Origin: Avimonoglobus sp965151315
Lineage (GTDB): Bacteria; Bacillota; Clostridia; UBA1381
DNA length: 36,207 nucleotides
Assembly (NCBI GenBank): GCA_965151315.1
Contig: CBCTZG010000026.1
Coordinates: 1 to 36,207, forward strand
Reading direction: 5' to 3'
Position 1 is the first letter of the stretch. The number at the start of each line of letters is the position of its first letter. The notes under the pieces were generated by a model that saw only the letters and a list, made by a program, of their open reading frames with translations, did no database searches and was not told the DNA's origin. Made by a program: the position numbers and the translations under genes. Below are positions 29,478 through 36,207 of this stretch, one piece after another.

Positions 29478-30704
29478 ATGGAATTTGTGGAAAAAGAGTT
29501 TATTCCCGTCCTTTTCGGCAACGATATTAACGTATACAGCGTAGCCCGGGCCTTTTATGAGGCGTACCAGGTTCAGTCCAAGGCGTTTGGCAAGGCTGTC
29601 TACGGCCCCTGCTACAAAAGCAAGATGATTGATTTTACCCAGGTGGAGGGCCTGGACGATAAGGAAATTTTTCACAAAACCTTAAACGGTTATGCAGAGC
29701 GGCACCGGGACAAAAAAATTATTGCCGTGGGCTGCGGCGATAATTATGTAAAATGCCTGGCGCAGAATAAGGGCGAATTCCGGAAAAACATTATTCTTCC
29801 CTATGCGGACTATGATTTCTTAGCGGATTTGATGGACAAGCAGCGGTTTTACGCCCTCTGCGAAAAGCTGGGGATCGACTATCCCCGGACGTATATCTGT
29901 ACGCCCCGGGACGTGGGGAAGATGAATATCCCCTTTGACCCGCCTTACATTTTAAAGCCTGCCAACCAGGTGGAATACTACCGGCACAAGTTTGTGGGCC
30001 AGAAGAAGGTATTTAAGCTGGATTCTTTCCGGGAACTGGAGATGGCGGTAATGAAAACCTATGCCGCCGGGTATGCCGACAATATGATCGTCCAGGAATT
30101 TATTCCCGGCGACGACACCAATATGCGGGTGCTCACCAGCTATTCCGACCGGCAGGCGAAGGTGAAGATGATGTGCCTGGGCCACGTGCTTTTAGAGGAG
30201 CATACCCCCTATGGAATCGGTAATCATGCGGTGATTATTACAGAATATGAGGACGAGCTTATGGCCAAATTCCGAGGGCTTTTAGAGACAATCGGGTATG
30301 TGGGCTTTTCTAATTTTGACATCAAATACGATCCCCGGGACAATAAATACAAGGCGTTTGAAATCAATACCCGCCAGGGCCGGAGCAATTTCTACGTTAC
30401 CGGCTCCGGGCACAACATCGCCCGGCTGATTGTAGAGGATTGCCTGTATAACCATCACCTGGAGGAGGATTTCGCCCGGAACGAGCATTTGTGGATGGTA
30501 GTGCCCAAGGGCGTAGCGTTCCGGTACGCGCCGGAGTATAAGGTGCGGATGAAGCGGCTGATTAAGGCCGGCAAGTTTGTAAATCCCCTGTATTTCAAGG
30601 AAGACAACGACCCAGAACGGCGGCTTCGGCTGTGGAAGTCTCAGCTGGGGCATTTTGTAAAATTCCGGAAGTACCTGGGTAAGCAGGCAAAAACGGAAAG
30701 ATAG
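29478..30704 (+). CDS. ATP-grasp carboxylate-amine ligase, D-aspartate ligase-like
   Basis: A 408-residue ATP-grasp enzyme. The start FVEKEFIPVLFGNDINVYSV resembles Aslfm of Enterococcus faecium as I recall it, which links the beta-carboxylate of D-Asp to the Lys side chain of peptidoglycan precursors. The ATP-grasp core shows PYILKPANQVEYYRHKF, IVQEFIPGDDTNMRV and the metal-binding FEINTRQGRSNFY. GAAGGTG lies before the ATG. It is followed 21 bp later by an Asp/Glu racemase, as aslfm is by racfm, which supports a D-Asp donor. An alternative is a related ligase using another D-amino acid. Confidence 0.78.
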   Translation: MEFVEKEFIPVLFGNDINVYSVARAFYEAYQVQSKAFGKAVYGPCYKSKMIDFTQVEGLDDKEIFHKTLNGYAERHRDKKIIAVGCGDNYVKCLAQNKGEFRKNIILPYADYDFLADLMDKQRFYALCEKLGIDYPRTYICTPRDVGKMNIPFDPPYILKPANQVEYYRHKFVGQKKVFKLDSFRELEMAVMKTYAAGYADNMIVQEFIPGDDTNMRVLTSYSDRQAKVKMMCLGHVLLEEHTPYGIGNHAVIITEYEDELMAKFRGLLETIGYVGFSNFDIKYDPRDNKYKAFEINTRQGRSNFYVTGSGHNIARLIVEDCLYNHHLEEDFARNEHLWMVVPKGVAFRYAPEYKVRMKRLIKAGKFVNPLYFKEDNDPERRLRLWKSQLGHFVKFRKYLGKQAKTER

Positions 30705-30725
30705 ACCAGAAAAGGAGCGGCGGCC

Positions 30726-31439
30726 ATGAAAATTTTAGGCGTGATCGGCGGCATGGGGCCGCTGGCGACCCAGGTATTTTATAAGCGGGTTATCGACCGG
30801 ACGGAAGCCGCCCGGGATCAGGAGCATCTGGATATGATCATTCTGAGCCATGCCAGTATGCCGGATAGGACGGCGGCCATTCAATCCGGAGAAACGGCGC
30901 CGGTTTTGGAAAAGCTTTTGGCGGACGCCCGGATGCTGGCGGAAAGCGGCGCGGGGGTAATCGCCATTCCCTGCAACACCTCCCATTATTTCTGGGAGGC
31001 GCTCCAGGCCCAGGTGGAGGTGCCCATTATCCATATGATCCGCAGGACGGTCGAGTATATCCGGGAGAAAAGCCCGGAGATCAAAAAAATCGGCGTCCTG
31101 GCCACCGACGGCACAATCCAGTCCGGCATTTACCATCAGGAATGCCGGCGGCTGGGGATCCAGTGCGTGGCGCCGCCGCCGGAGATCCAAAGCATTGTGA
31201 TGGATATTATTTACAACCAGGTGAAAAAGGGCTTGGATGGCAGCATCGCGGATTTTTCCCAAATTGACGTTTTTTTGAAGGAAAATGGATGCCAGGCGGC
31301 TGTGCTGGCTTGCACGGAGCTTTCCTGCTTTAAGGAGACCCACCGGCTCAGCGAGTATTATGTAGACGCCCTGGACGTGCTGTGCGAAGAAGCCATTGTG
31401 CGGTGCGGCGGGAAACTAAGGAGGGCTTATGTTTTATAA
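30726..31439 (+). CDS. Aspartate/glutamate racemase
   Basis: A cofactor-independent racemase of 237 residues. It has the two catalytic cysteines in their usual settings: IAIPCNTSHYFWEA near residue 84 and AVLACTELSCF near 196. The N-terminal GVIGGMGPLATQVFYKRVI is typical of aspartate racemases rather than MurI glutamate racemase, and SHASMPDRT also points to the YgeA/RacX-like group. AAAGGAG precedes the ATG. It overlaps the MurE-like gene by 11 bp. It most likely supplies D-Asp to the upstream ligase. Confidence 0.9.
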   Translation: MKILGVIGGMGPLATQVFYKRVIDRTEAARDQEHLDMIILSHASMPDRTAAIQSGETAPVLEKLLADARMLAESGAGVIAIPCNTSHYFWEALQAQVEVPIIHMIRRTVEYIREKSPEIKKIGVLATDGTIQSGIYHQECRRLGIQCVAPPPEIQSIVMDIIYNQVKKGLDGSIADFSQIDVFLKENGCQAAVLACTELSCFKETHRLSEYYVDALDVLCEEAIVRCGGKLRRAYVL

Positions 31440-33789
31440 TTTGGAAACGTATGCCGCGGCATTAAAAAGCCGCGGCCTGGTCAAGGAAGCCAACCTTGAC
31501 GAGAAGGCGCGGGTACAGCATATTTCCTATAACTCCAAGGATGTGCAGCCGGGCACCTTGTTTATCTGCAAGGGCGCCCATTTTAAAACGGAGTACTTAA
31601 AAGGCGCCGTTGACGCCGGGGCCTGCTGCTATGTTTCGGAAACGGAATATGATGTGGAATGCAATTGCATCTTGGTCAGCGATATCCGCCAGGCTATGGG
31701 GGTTCTGGTGAATCTGTTTTTTGAGAATGTCTGGAAAAAGCTGAACCTGATCGGGATTACCGGGACCAAGGGCAAATCCACCACTGCCTATTTTGTCAAA
31801 TACATTTTGGACGAATATTTAATGGATCTGCATAAGCCGCAGAGTGCGATCATCTCTTCCATCGATACTTACGACGGCGTGGTCAATATGGAGTCGCATC
31901 TCACCACGCCGGAGCCCATCGACCTGCATACCCACTTTAAAAACGCGGTGGATTCCGGCATTGAATACCTGACCATGGAGGTGTCCAGCCAGGCTCTGAA
32001 ATACGGGCGGGTAGCCGGGGTCATCTTTGGGGTGGGGTGTTATCTGAACATTGGCGACGACCATATCAGCGCTGTGGAGCACCCGGATTTTGAGGACTAT
32101 TTCCAGTCCAAGCTGGCCCTGTTTTCCCAGTCGGAAACGGCCTGTGTGAGCCTGGACACCTTGCGGGTGGAGGACGTGAAAAAAGCGGCCCAAAACGCCC
32201 GGCGGGTCATCACCTTTTCCACCCAGGACGAAACTGCGGACATTTACGCCTATGATATTCACAAGGTGGGCAGCGACACGGCCTTTACCGTGCGGACACC
32301 GGCTTTTACCGGAGAGTTCATGCTGACGATTCCCGGCCTGTTCAACGTCCAGAACGCGCTGGCGGCCATTGCCATCTGCTGCGCCCTGGATATCCCTCAG
32401 CATTATATGTATGTGGGGCTGATGAAGGCCCGATCCTCAGGCCGGATGGAGATCTACACCAATGTGGACAGCAAGGTGGTTGTCATCGTAGACTATGCCC
32501 ACAACAAAATGAGCTTTGAAAACTTATACGATTCCGTATTAAAGGAATTCCCCGGCCGGCGGATCTATACAGTTTTTGGCTGCCCGGGAAAGAAGGCCTA
32601 CCAGCGGCGTCACGACTTGGGCATGCTTTCCGGCAAGTTTTCCGACAAGGTATTCCTGACGGAGGAAGACCCGGGTGAGGAGCCGGTTTTGGACATCTGC
32701 AAGGAGATCGCGGTGCATGTGGAGGCGGAAAACTGCCCCTATGAAATCATTCCCGACCGGGGCGAAGCCATCCGCCAGGCCATTTTTGCCGGCGGGGAGG
32801 AAAACAGCGTGGTGCTGATCACCGGCAAGGGAAACGAGACCCGGCAAAAGCGGGGGATCGAGTATATCCCCTGCCCGTCGGACGTGGAGTACACGTTAAA
32901 ATTCCTGAAGGAGTATGACATCGACCACGGTAAGGACGCGGCGGAGAAGATCCGCAGCTTCCAGGACATCCTCCCGGCCTTTCACAAGCTGTATAACAAG
33001 ACGGTTTTAATCAAGCTGGGGGGCAGCGTCTTAGAGGATAACCAGCTGATCCAGAATATTTACGAAGACATATCCCTCTTGAAAATGGTAGGGGCCCGGG
33101 TTGTGGTTGTCCACGGCGGCGGCAAGACGATTTCCAGGCTGCTGGAGCGCCTGGGGATCGAGACGGCGTTTGTCGGCGGTTACCGGGTCACAGACGAGGA
33201 AAGCATAGGGGTTGTGGAGATGGCCCTGTCCGGTGCGGTGAACCAGGCCATTGTCCAGGGGCTGAAGAACAGTAAGGTCAATGCCGCGGGCCTGTCCGGC
33301 AAGGACGGGAACTTGCTTACCGCCCGGCGCAAAACGATCTCCCAGGGGGAAATCGGCTTTGTTGGGCAGGTGGAGACGGTGGACAACACCATTGTCAAGC
33401 TGTTGTTAGACGGGGATTATGTCCCAGTCATATCCCCCATATCCTCCGGGACGGCAGGCGAAACCCTGAACGTCAACGCCGACGACGCGGCGCTGGCCAT
33501 TGCGGAGAGCCTGGGGGCGGACAGCCTGGTGTTTATTACGGATGTGGACGGGATCCTGCTGGATGTGCATAACGACAAAACCTTAGTCCATTATCTGGAC
33601 ATTGATAAGGCAAAATCCCTGCTGGATAACGGCTTTATCGGCGGCGGGATGCTGCCCAAGCTGAAAAATTGTGTAAAGTCGATTGAGAATGGGGTGCAGG
33701 AGGTTGTGATCCTCAATGGGACAGTGAAGTATAACCTGGTGTCTAACTTTGTGACACCCCGGAAGATTGGCACCACCATTGGGAAATGA
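31429..33789 (+). CDS. MurE-like Mur ligase fused to an acetylglutamate-kinase-like domain
   Basis: A 786-residue two-domain protein. Residues 1-505 are a Mur ligase of the MurE type: GITGTKGKSTTAYF (P-loop at 112-118), TTPEPIDLH, TMEVSSQAL, NIGDDHISAVEHPDFEDYF, GLFNVQNALAA, GRMEIY and VDYAHNKMSFE. The position of the DNPR motif of meso-diaminopimelate MurE reads EDPG (near 412), so a different amino acid is likely added. Residues about 524-786 match N-acetylglutamate kinase: LIKLGGSVLED, VVVHGGGKTISRLLERLG, GGYRVTD, LNVNADDAALAIAE, FITDVDGILLD and GGGMLPKLKNC, with the phosphate- and substrate-binding Lys, Arg and Asn kept. The domains are joined in frame with no sign of frameshift. GGAGGG precedes the ATG. 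Confidence 0.88.
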   Translation: MFYNLETYAAALKSRGLVKEANLDEKARVQHISYNSKDVQPGTLFICKGAHFKTEYLKGAVDAGACCYVSETEYDVECNCILVSDIRQAMGVLVNLFFENVWKKLNLIGITGTKGKSTTAYFVKYILDEYLMDLHKPQSAIISSIDTYDGVVNMESHLTTPEPIDLHTHFKNAVDSGIEYLTMEVSSQALKYGRVAGVIFGVGCYLNIGDDHISAVEHPDFEDYFQSKLALFSQSETACVSLDTLRVEDVKKAAQNARRVITFSTQDETADIYAYDIHKVGSDTAFTVRTPAFTGEFMLTIPGLFNVQNALAAIAICCALDIPQHYMYVGLMKARSSGRMEIYTNVDSKVVVIVDYAHNKMSFENLYDSVLKEFPGRRIYTVFGCPGKKAYQRRHDLGMLSGKFSDKVFLTEEDPGEEPVLDICKEIAVHVEAENCPYEIIPDRGEAIRQAIFAGGEENSVVLITGKGNETRQKRGIEYIPCPSDVEYTLKFLKEYDIDHGKDAAEKIRSFQDILPAFHKLYNKTVLIKLGGSVLEDNQLIQNIYEDISLLKMVGARVVVVHGGGKTISRLLERLGIETAFVGGYRVTDEESIGVVEMALSGAVNQAIVQGLKNSKVNAAGLSGKDGNLLTARRKTISQGEIGFVGQVETVDNTIVKLLLDGDYVPVISPISSGTAGETLNVNADDAALAIAESLGADSLVFITDVDGILLDVHNDKTLVHYLDIDKAKSLLDNGFIGGGMLPKLKNCVKSIENGVQEVVILNGTVKYNLVSNFVTPRKIGTTIGK

Positions 33790-33844
33790 GTGGAAGCCTT
33801 GCTGTGGGGTTATTCTGGTAAAGTGTATTTTGTGGGAGTAATGT

Positions 33845-33872
33845 AAAAAGGCTGCGTAAGCAGCCTTTTTGC
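33845..33872 (+). terminator. Intrinsic terminator of the MurE-like operon
   Basis: An 11-bp perfect stem (33845-33855 with 33860-33870) with loop GTAA and flanking A and T runs, 56 bp after the stop codon. Symmetry means it could work in both directions. Confidence 0.93.
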
Positions 33873-34324
33873 GTGGGGGAAAGACTTTGTCCGCCGGAGG
33901 GTACGTCACAAAACTGATATAATAGTGAAAATATGCAGAAAACGTGACATACCGCTAGCAGGCAAAATGTCACGATTTTAAGTCAATATTGTCACATTTT
34001 TGATATAAAAGAAAACGTGACGGTTCGCCGACATGCGAGGGTGTTATATTTTTTTAATTAATTCGCCGTATATGTAATAAATTAGCCTATTTTTCATTGT
34101 ATACGCTGTTCCATTCACCTAATATATCTGATATAATTTACCCAATAAAATACTAAACTAAAGTGTATAATTATTTTTATTTCATACCAGTTGAGGTGTT
34201 TATCTGCCGCTAAACATGGAATATAATTGAATACAAATTGTAGTTACCTGCAAATAAGCGTTAGTTGGCGTTACAAATTACATCTTTCGGAAGAATTGAT
34301 AATAGGCAGAATGGAGATGATGGG
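33872..34324. other. AT-rich spacer with a cluster of GTCAC/GTGAC half-sites
   Basis: About 450 bases without a convincing gene. Within 33905-34021 there are five copies of GTCAC or its complement: GTCAC at 33905, 33969 and 33991, GTGAC at 33944 and 34017. Two of them share a longer layout, GTCACA then a TGATATAA box then GAAAACGTGAC, giving two imperfect direct repeats. From 34040 to 34310 the DNA is AT-rich with several TATAAT-like words but no strong promoter pair. Confidence 0.6.
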
Positions 34325-34588
34325 GTGCGCAAAGAAATAAAGTTTAATAACCGGGATCGATTTATCCAGCTGGGAATTACGATTTCTATGTATCGCAGGA
34401 TGCAGGGGATGTCCCAGGAGGAGCTGGCGGACAAGGCGGGCCTGAGCCGCTCGCATTTGAGCGCCATCGAAGCGCCCAACATCATCCGCCCGTTTTCCCT
34501 GGACGCATTCTTTTGCATTGCGGACGCTTTGGGCATAGCCCCCGAGGCCTTGATCACTGCGTCATCTCATTTATTAAAAGAATTATAG
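34325..34588 (+). CDS. Small XRE-family helix-turn-helix regulator
   Basis: An 87-residue protein starting at a GTG (34325) eight bases after GGAG; a TTG at 34265 is in frame but has no ribosome binding site. The HTH domain (about 12-72) reads FIQLGITISMYRRMQGMSQ, EELADKAGLSRSHLSAIEAP and ends ADALGIAPEALI. The insertion NIIRPFSLDA replaces the shorter usual linker. Such 80-90 residue regulators are common in Clostridia as stand-alone proteins. The GTCAC cluster upstream could be its operator, but this is only proximity. Confidence 0.8.
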   Translation: MRKEIKFNNRDRFIQLGITISMYRRMQGMSQEELADKAGLSRSHLSAIEAPNIIRPFSLDAFFCIADALGIAPEALITASSHLLKEL

Positions 34589-34639
34589 GAGAGAGAAAAT
34601 ATTAAAATTTTTGTACTGCCGGGCCTAATCGAGGATGGC

Positions 34640-35062
34640 CTACTTCCTGGAAGTGATCCGCCGCCGGAGGAAACACAATCCCCCATAGCCAAGCCCCGTC
34701 CCCAGGGTATTCAAAATCAAGTCGTCTATCTCGCTGACGCCAGAGCCGCCCCAATATTGCAGGGCTTCGATCAAAAGGGAGAGAAAAAATCCGAAAACCA
34801 CAACCCATCCCCTGAGCCGGGGCACCAGTGCGCCTAACAGGAAGCCAAAGGGTACGAACCAAACGATGTTCCCCAGGAACAGATAGAGAAAATATAAAAC
34901 GCCCTGGGTTTTTAAGATTTCCGCCAAATCAAAAAAGGGAAGCAAATTCAGCTCCCCTGGATTTCCAGCTAAAAAGCTGGGGCGGAATACGGTGATCCGT
35001 AACAGCGCGGCCAAATATAAAATAACTATCACCCATCCAAGCTCTCTTTGCTGGTGCGCCAT
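34640..35062 (-). CDS. VanZ-like membrane protein
   Basis: A 140-residue protein with four membrane helices (about 8-26, 50-72, 77-97 and 112-132). The VanZ family pattern is visible: NLLPFFDLAEIL, GNIVWFVPFGFLLGALVP, SLLIEALQY and SEIDDLILNTLGTGLGYG. VanZ gives low-level teicoplanin tolerance in some strains, but most homologues are of unknown role and no other van genes are present. AAAGGTGGGG precedes the ATG. The gene stands alone, divergent from the sdpR-like gene. Confidence 0.88.
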   Translation of the reverse strand: MAHQQRELGWVIVILYLAALLRITVFRPSFLAGNPGELNLLPFFDLAEILKTQGVLYFLYLFLGNIVWFVPFGFLLGALVPRLRGWVVVFGFFLSLLIEALQYWGGSGVSEIDDLILNTLGTGLGYGGLCFLRRRITSRK

Positions 35063-35145
35063 TTCCGCCCCACCTTTCTAGTTTGTTTTATTTTACCACA
35101 TCTTTTGGAAAAAATCAACTATTAAAATAAAGTTTTAAATATATA

Positions 35146-35198
35146 TTGACATTTTCTTTGTCTCGCGTTATAATCTATTTAGAAAGTTATCTAAATAG
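35146..35198 (+). promoter_or_regulatory. sdpRI promoter and palindromic operator
   Basis: TTGACA (35146-35151), 17-bp spacer, TATAAT (35169-35174). Immediately downstream lies a perfect 9-bp inverted repeat, CTATTTAGA and TCTAAATAG (35175-35183 with 35190-35198), placed over the start of transcription where a bound ArsR-type dimer would block the polymerase. Confidence 0.88.
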
Positions 35199-35217
35199 CT
35201 GGAAAGGAAGGAAGTAT

Positions 35218-35490
35218 ATGGGGTTTGCCGAAACTTTCAAGGCGCTGTCCGACCCAAACCGCCGGGAAATCCTTGTGATGCTCAAGCACGGCCGGCTGTC
35301 CGCCGGGGAAATTGCGGCCCGGTTTCAGATGTCCGGGGCTACGGTGTCCTACCATTTGGCCCAGCTGAAAAAGGCGGATTTGATTTCGGAGACGAAATAC
35401 AAGAATTTTATATACTACGAGCTGAACATTTCTGTTTTTGAAGAACTAATGCTCTGGTTTTCCCAGTTTCGGGAGGAAAAGGAAGGTTGA
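35218..35490 (+). CDS. sdpR: ArsR-family autorepressor, SdpR-like
   Basis: A 90-residue winged-helix protein. ETFKALSDPNRREILVML is the usual ArsR N-terminus; the recognition helix lies in SAGEIAARFQMSGATVSYHL, and the wing in ISETKYKNFIYYELN. No metal-binding cysteine pair is present, as in SdpR of Bacillus subtilis, which represses the sdpRI operon until SdpI titrates it at the membrane. The ATG at 35218 has GGAAGGA upstream. A perfect inverted repeat in the promoter is the likely operator. The sdpI-like gene starts 4 bp after the stop. Confidence 0.88.
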   Translation: MGFAETFKALSDPNRREILVMLKHGRLSAGEIAARFQMSGATVSYHLAQLKKADLISETKYKNFIYYELNISVFEELMLWFSQFREEKEG

Positions 35491-35494
35491 GGAT

Positions 35495-36142
35495 ATGAAA
35501 ATCAAGGTTACGAAAGGCGTTATCCTATCTGTTTTGGGCTGCCTGGCGCCCATGATTCCTGGGGCGCTGCTGTATGGCCGCCTGCCGGAGCGGATGGCGA
35601 CCCATTTTGACTTGAATAATGTTCCCAACGGCTACAGCTCAAAAATCGTAGCCCTGTTCGGGATTCCGCTGTTTATTTTGGTGATGGATATTTTCGTCTA
35701 TTTTATGCTGGAAAACGATCCGAAAAAACGGGGTGTTTCCAAGGCGATCAAAGGCGCTGTTTTGGCTTGTATGCCGATCCTGTCGATCATTACCCAGGGG
35801 ATGATCATCGGCGTGGGCCTGGGGATATCGGTGGATATTGGCCGGATCCTGCCGGCGCTGATCGGCGTATTGTTCATTGTGATCGGCAATTATCTGCCGA
35901 AATGCCGGCAAAATTATACCGCTGGGATCCGCCTGCCCTGGACTCTGCACAGCGAGGAAAACTGGAACCGGACCCACCGGCTGGCGGGGAAGCTGTGGGT
36001 CATTGCCGGCGCCGGCATGATCTTGGCAGGGATTTTTAAAATCGGTCAGGCCCAGTGGTTTCTGCTGATTCCCGCCTGCGTGATCCCGGCTGTGTATTCG
36101 TACTGGTTCTACCGAAAGGAAGCAAAGCAGGAAAAGAATTAA
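35495..36142 (+). CDS. sdpI: SdpI-family immunity/membrane protein
   Basis: A 215-residue protein with six membrane helices. The N-terminal DUF1648-type part has RLPERMATHFDLNNVPNGY, followed by the SdpI C-terminal part with IGNYLPKCRQNYTAGIRLPW and LHSEENWNRTHRLAGKLW, the signature of the family. In Bacillus subtilis SdpI protects against the SdpC toxin and signals by binding SdpR. No sdpABC-like genes lie in this window, so it may guard against toxins of other cells or serve general envelope stress. GAGG precedes the ATG. Confidence 0.92.
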   Translation: MKIKVTKGVILSVLGCLAPMIPGALLYGRLPERMATHFDLNNVPNGYSSKIVALFGIPLFILVMDIFVYFMLENDPKKRGVSKAIKGAVLACMPILSIITQGMIIGVGLGISVDIGRILPALIGVLFIVIGNYLPKCRQNYTAGIRLPWTLHSEENWNRTHRLAGKLWVIAGAGMILAGIFKIGQAQWFLLIPACVIPAVYSYWFYRKEAKQEKN

Positions 36143-36207
36143 CCAATCACGGAAAATGTAAGTTTGTCAAACATATTGGACAGTGAACTCATTTGGAGAT
36201 AGCCAGT

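Noticed and set aside
34640..35062. Glycopeptide resistance locus based on VanZ
   Set aside because: A lone VanZ-family gene is common and there are no vanHAX-type genes in the window.
36143..36207. Possible gene start at the right edge
   Set aside because: Only 65 bases remain, with no ribosome binding site or clear signal.

Overview
The window looks like a chromosomal segment of a Gram-positive Clostridia-type Firmicute. The support is a YabE-type G5/3D protein next to rsmA, strong TTGACA/TATAAT promoters with 17-bp spacing, AGGAGG-like ribosome binding sites, many GTG/TTG starts, a cyclic-di-GMP riboswitch and an SdpR/SdpI pair. Coding DNA is fairly GC-rich, while the spacers and one repeat array (27.9-29.4 kb) are AT-rich. 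No rRNA, tRNA, CRISPR, transposase, integrase or phage structural gene was seen. Genus cannot be fixed from this sequence; a gut-type Eubacteriales is a guess from the N-acetylhexosamine salvage genes.

Layout. (1) 0.1-2.8 kb: N-acetylhexosamine salvage operon (nucleotidyltransferase, NahK-like 1-kinase, NagB). (2) 2.8-6.9 kb: housekeeping and envelope genes (small tail-anchored protein, YabE-like 3D protein, RsmA, a Cro/C1-type regulator, a stalk-domain protein and a membrane protein). (3) 7.0-25.9 kb: one long exopolysaccharide operon. It begins with a perfect promoter, a c-di-GMP-I (GEMM) riboswitch and an overlapping intrinsic terminator. It then encodes a priming sugar transferase, five glycosyltransferases, two Wzz-like proteins (one carrying a degenerate GGDEF domain), a Wzy-like polymerase, a Wzx-like flippase, two acyl/acetyltransferases, an acyl carrier protein with its AMP-forming ligase, a membrane metallophosphoesterase and finally an apparently active EAL phosphodiesterase. 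The same second messenger may therefore be sensed by the leader RNA and degraded by the last gene product. (4) 26.0-27.5 kb: a secreted SLH-domain protein. (5) 27.6-29.4 kb: the most unusual part. Four tandem modules of about 365 bp each combine a promoter-hairpin-terminator small RNA on the plus strand with a convergent 55-58 residue ribbon-helix-helix (RHH) protein gene on the minus strand. Each RHH promoter carries its own, different pair of operator half-sites. (6) 29.4-33.8 kb: an ATP-grasp ligase resembling D-aspartate ligase, an Asp/Glu racemase and a MurE-like ligase fused to an acetylglutamate-kinase-like domain, probably acting on peptidoglycan side chains. (7) 33.8-36.2 kb: a spacer with five GTCAC/GTGAC half-sites, a small XRE regulator, a VanZ-like protein and an SdpR/SdpI pair with a palindromic operator.

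The best candidates for something undescribed are the small-RNA/RHH array, then the MurE-kinase fusion cluster, then the c-di-GMP-wired polysaccharide operon. All functional assignments come from reading motifs and from remembered family features; no database search was run.
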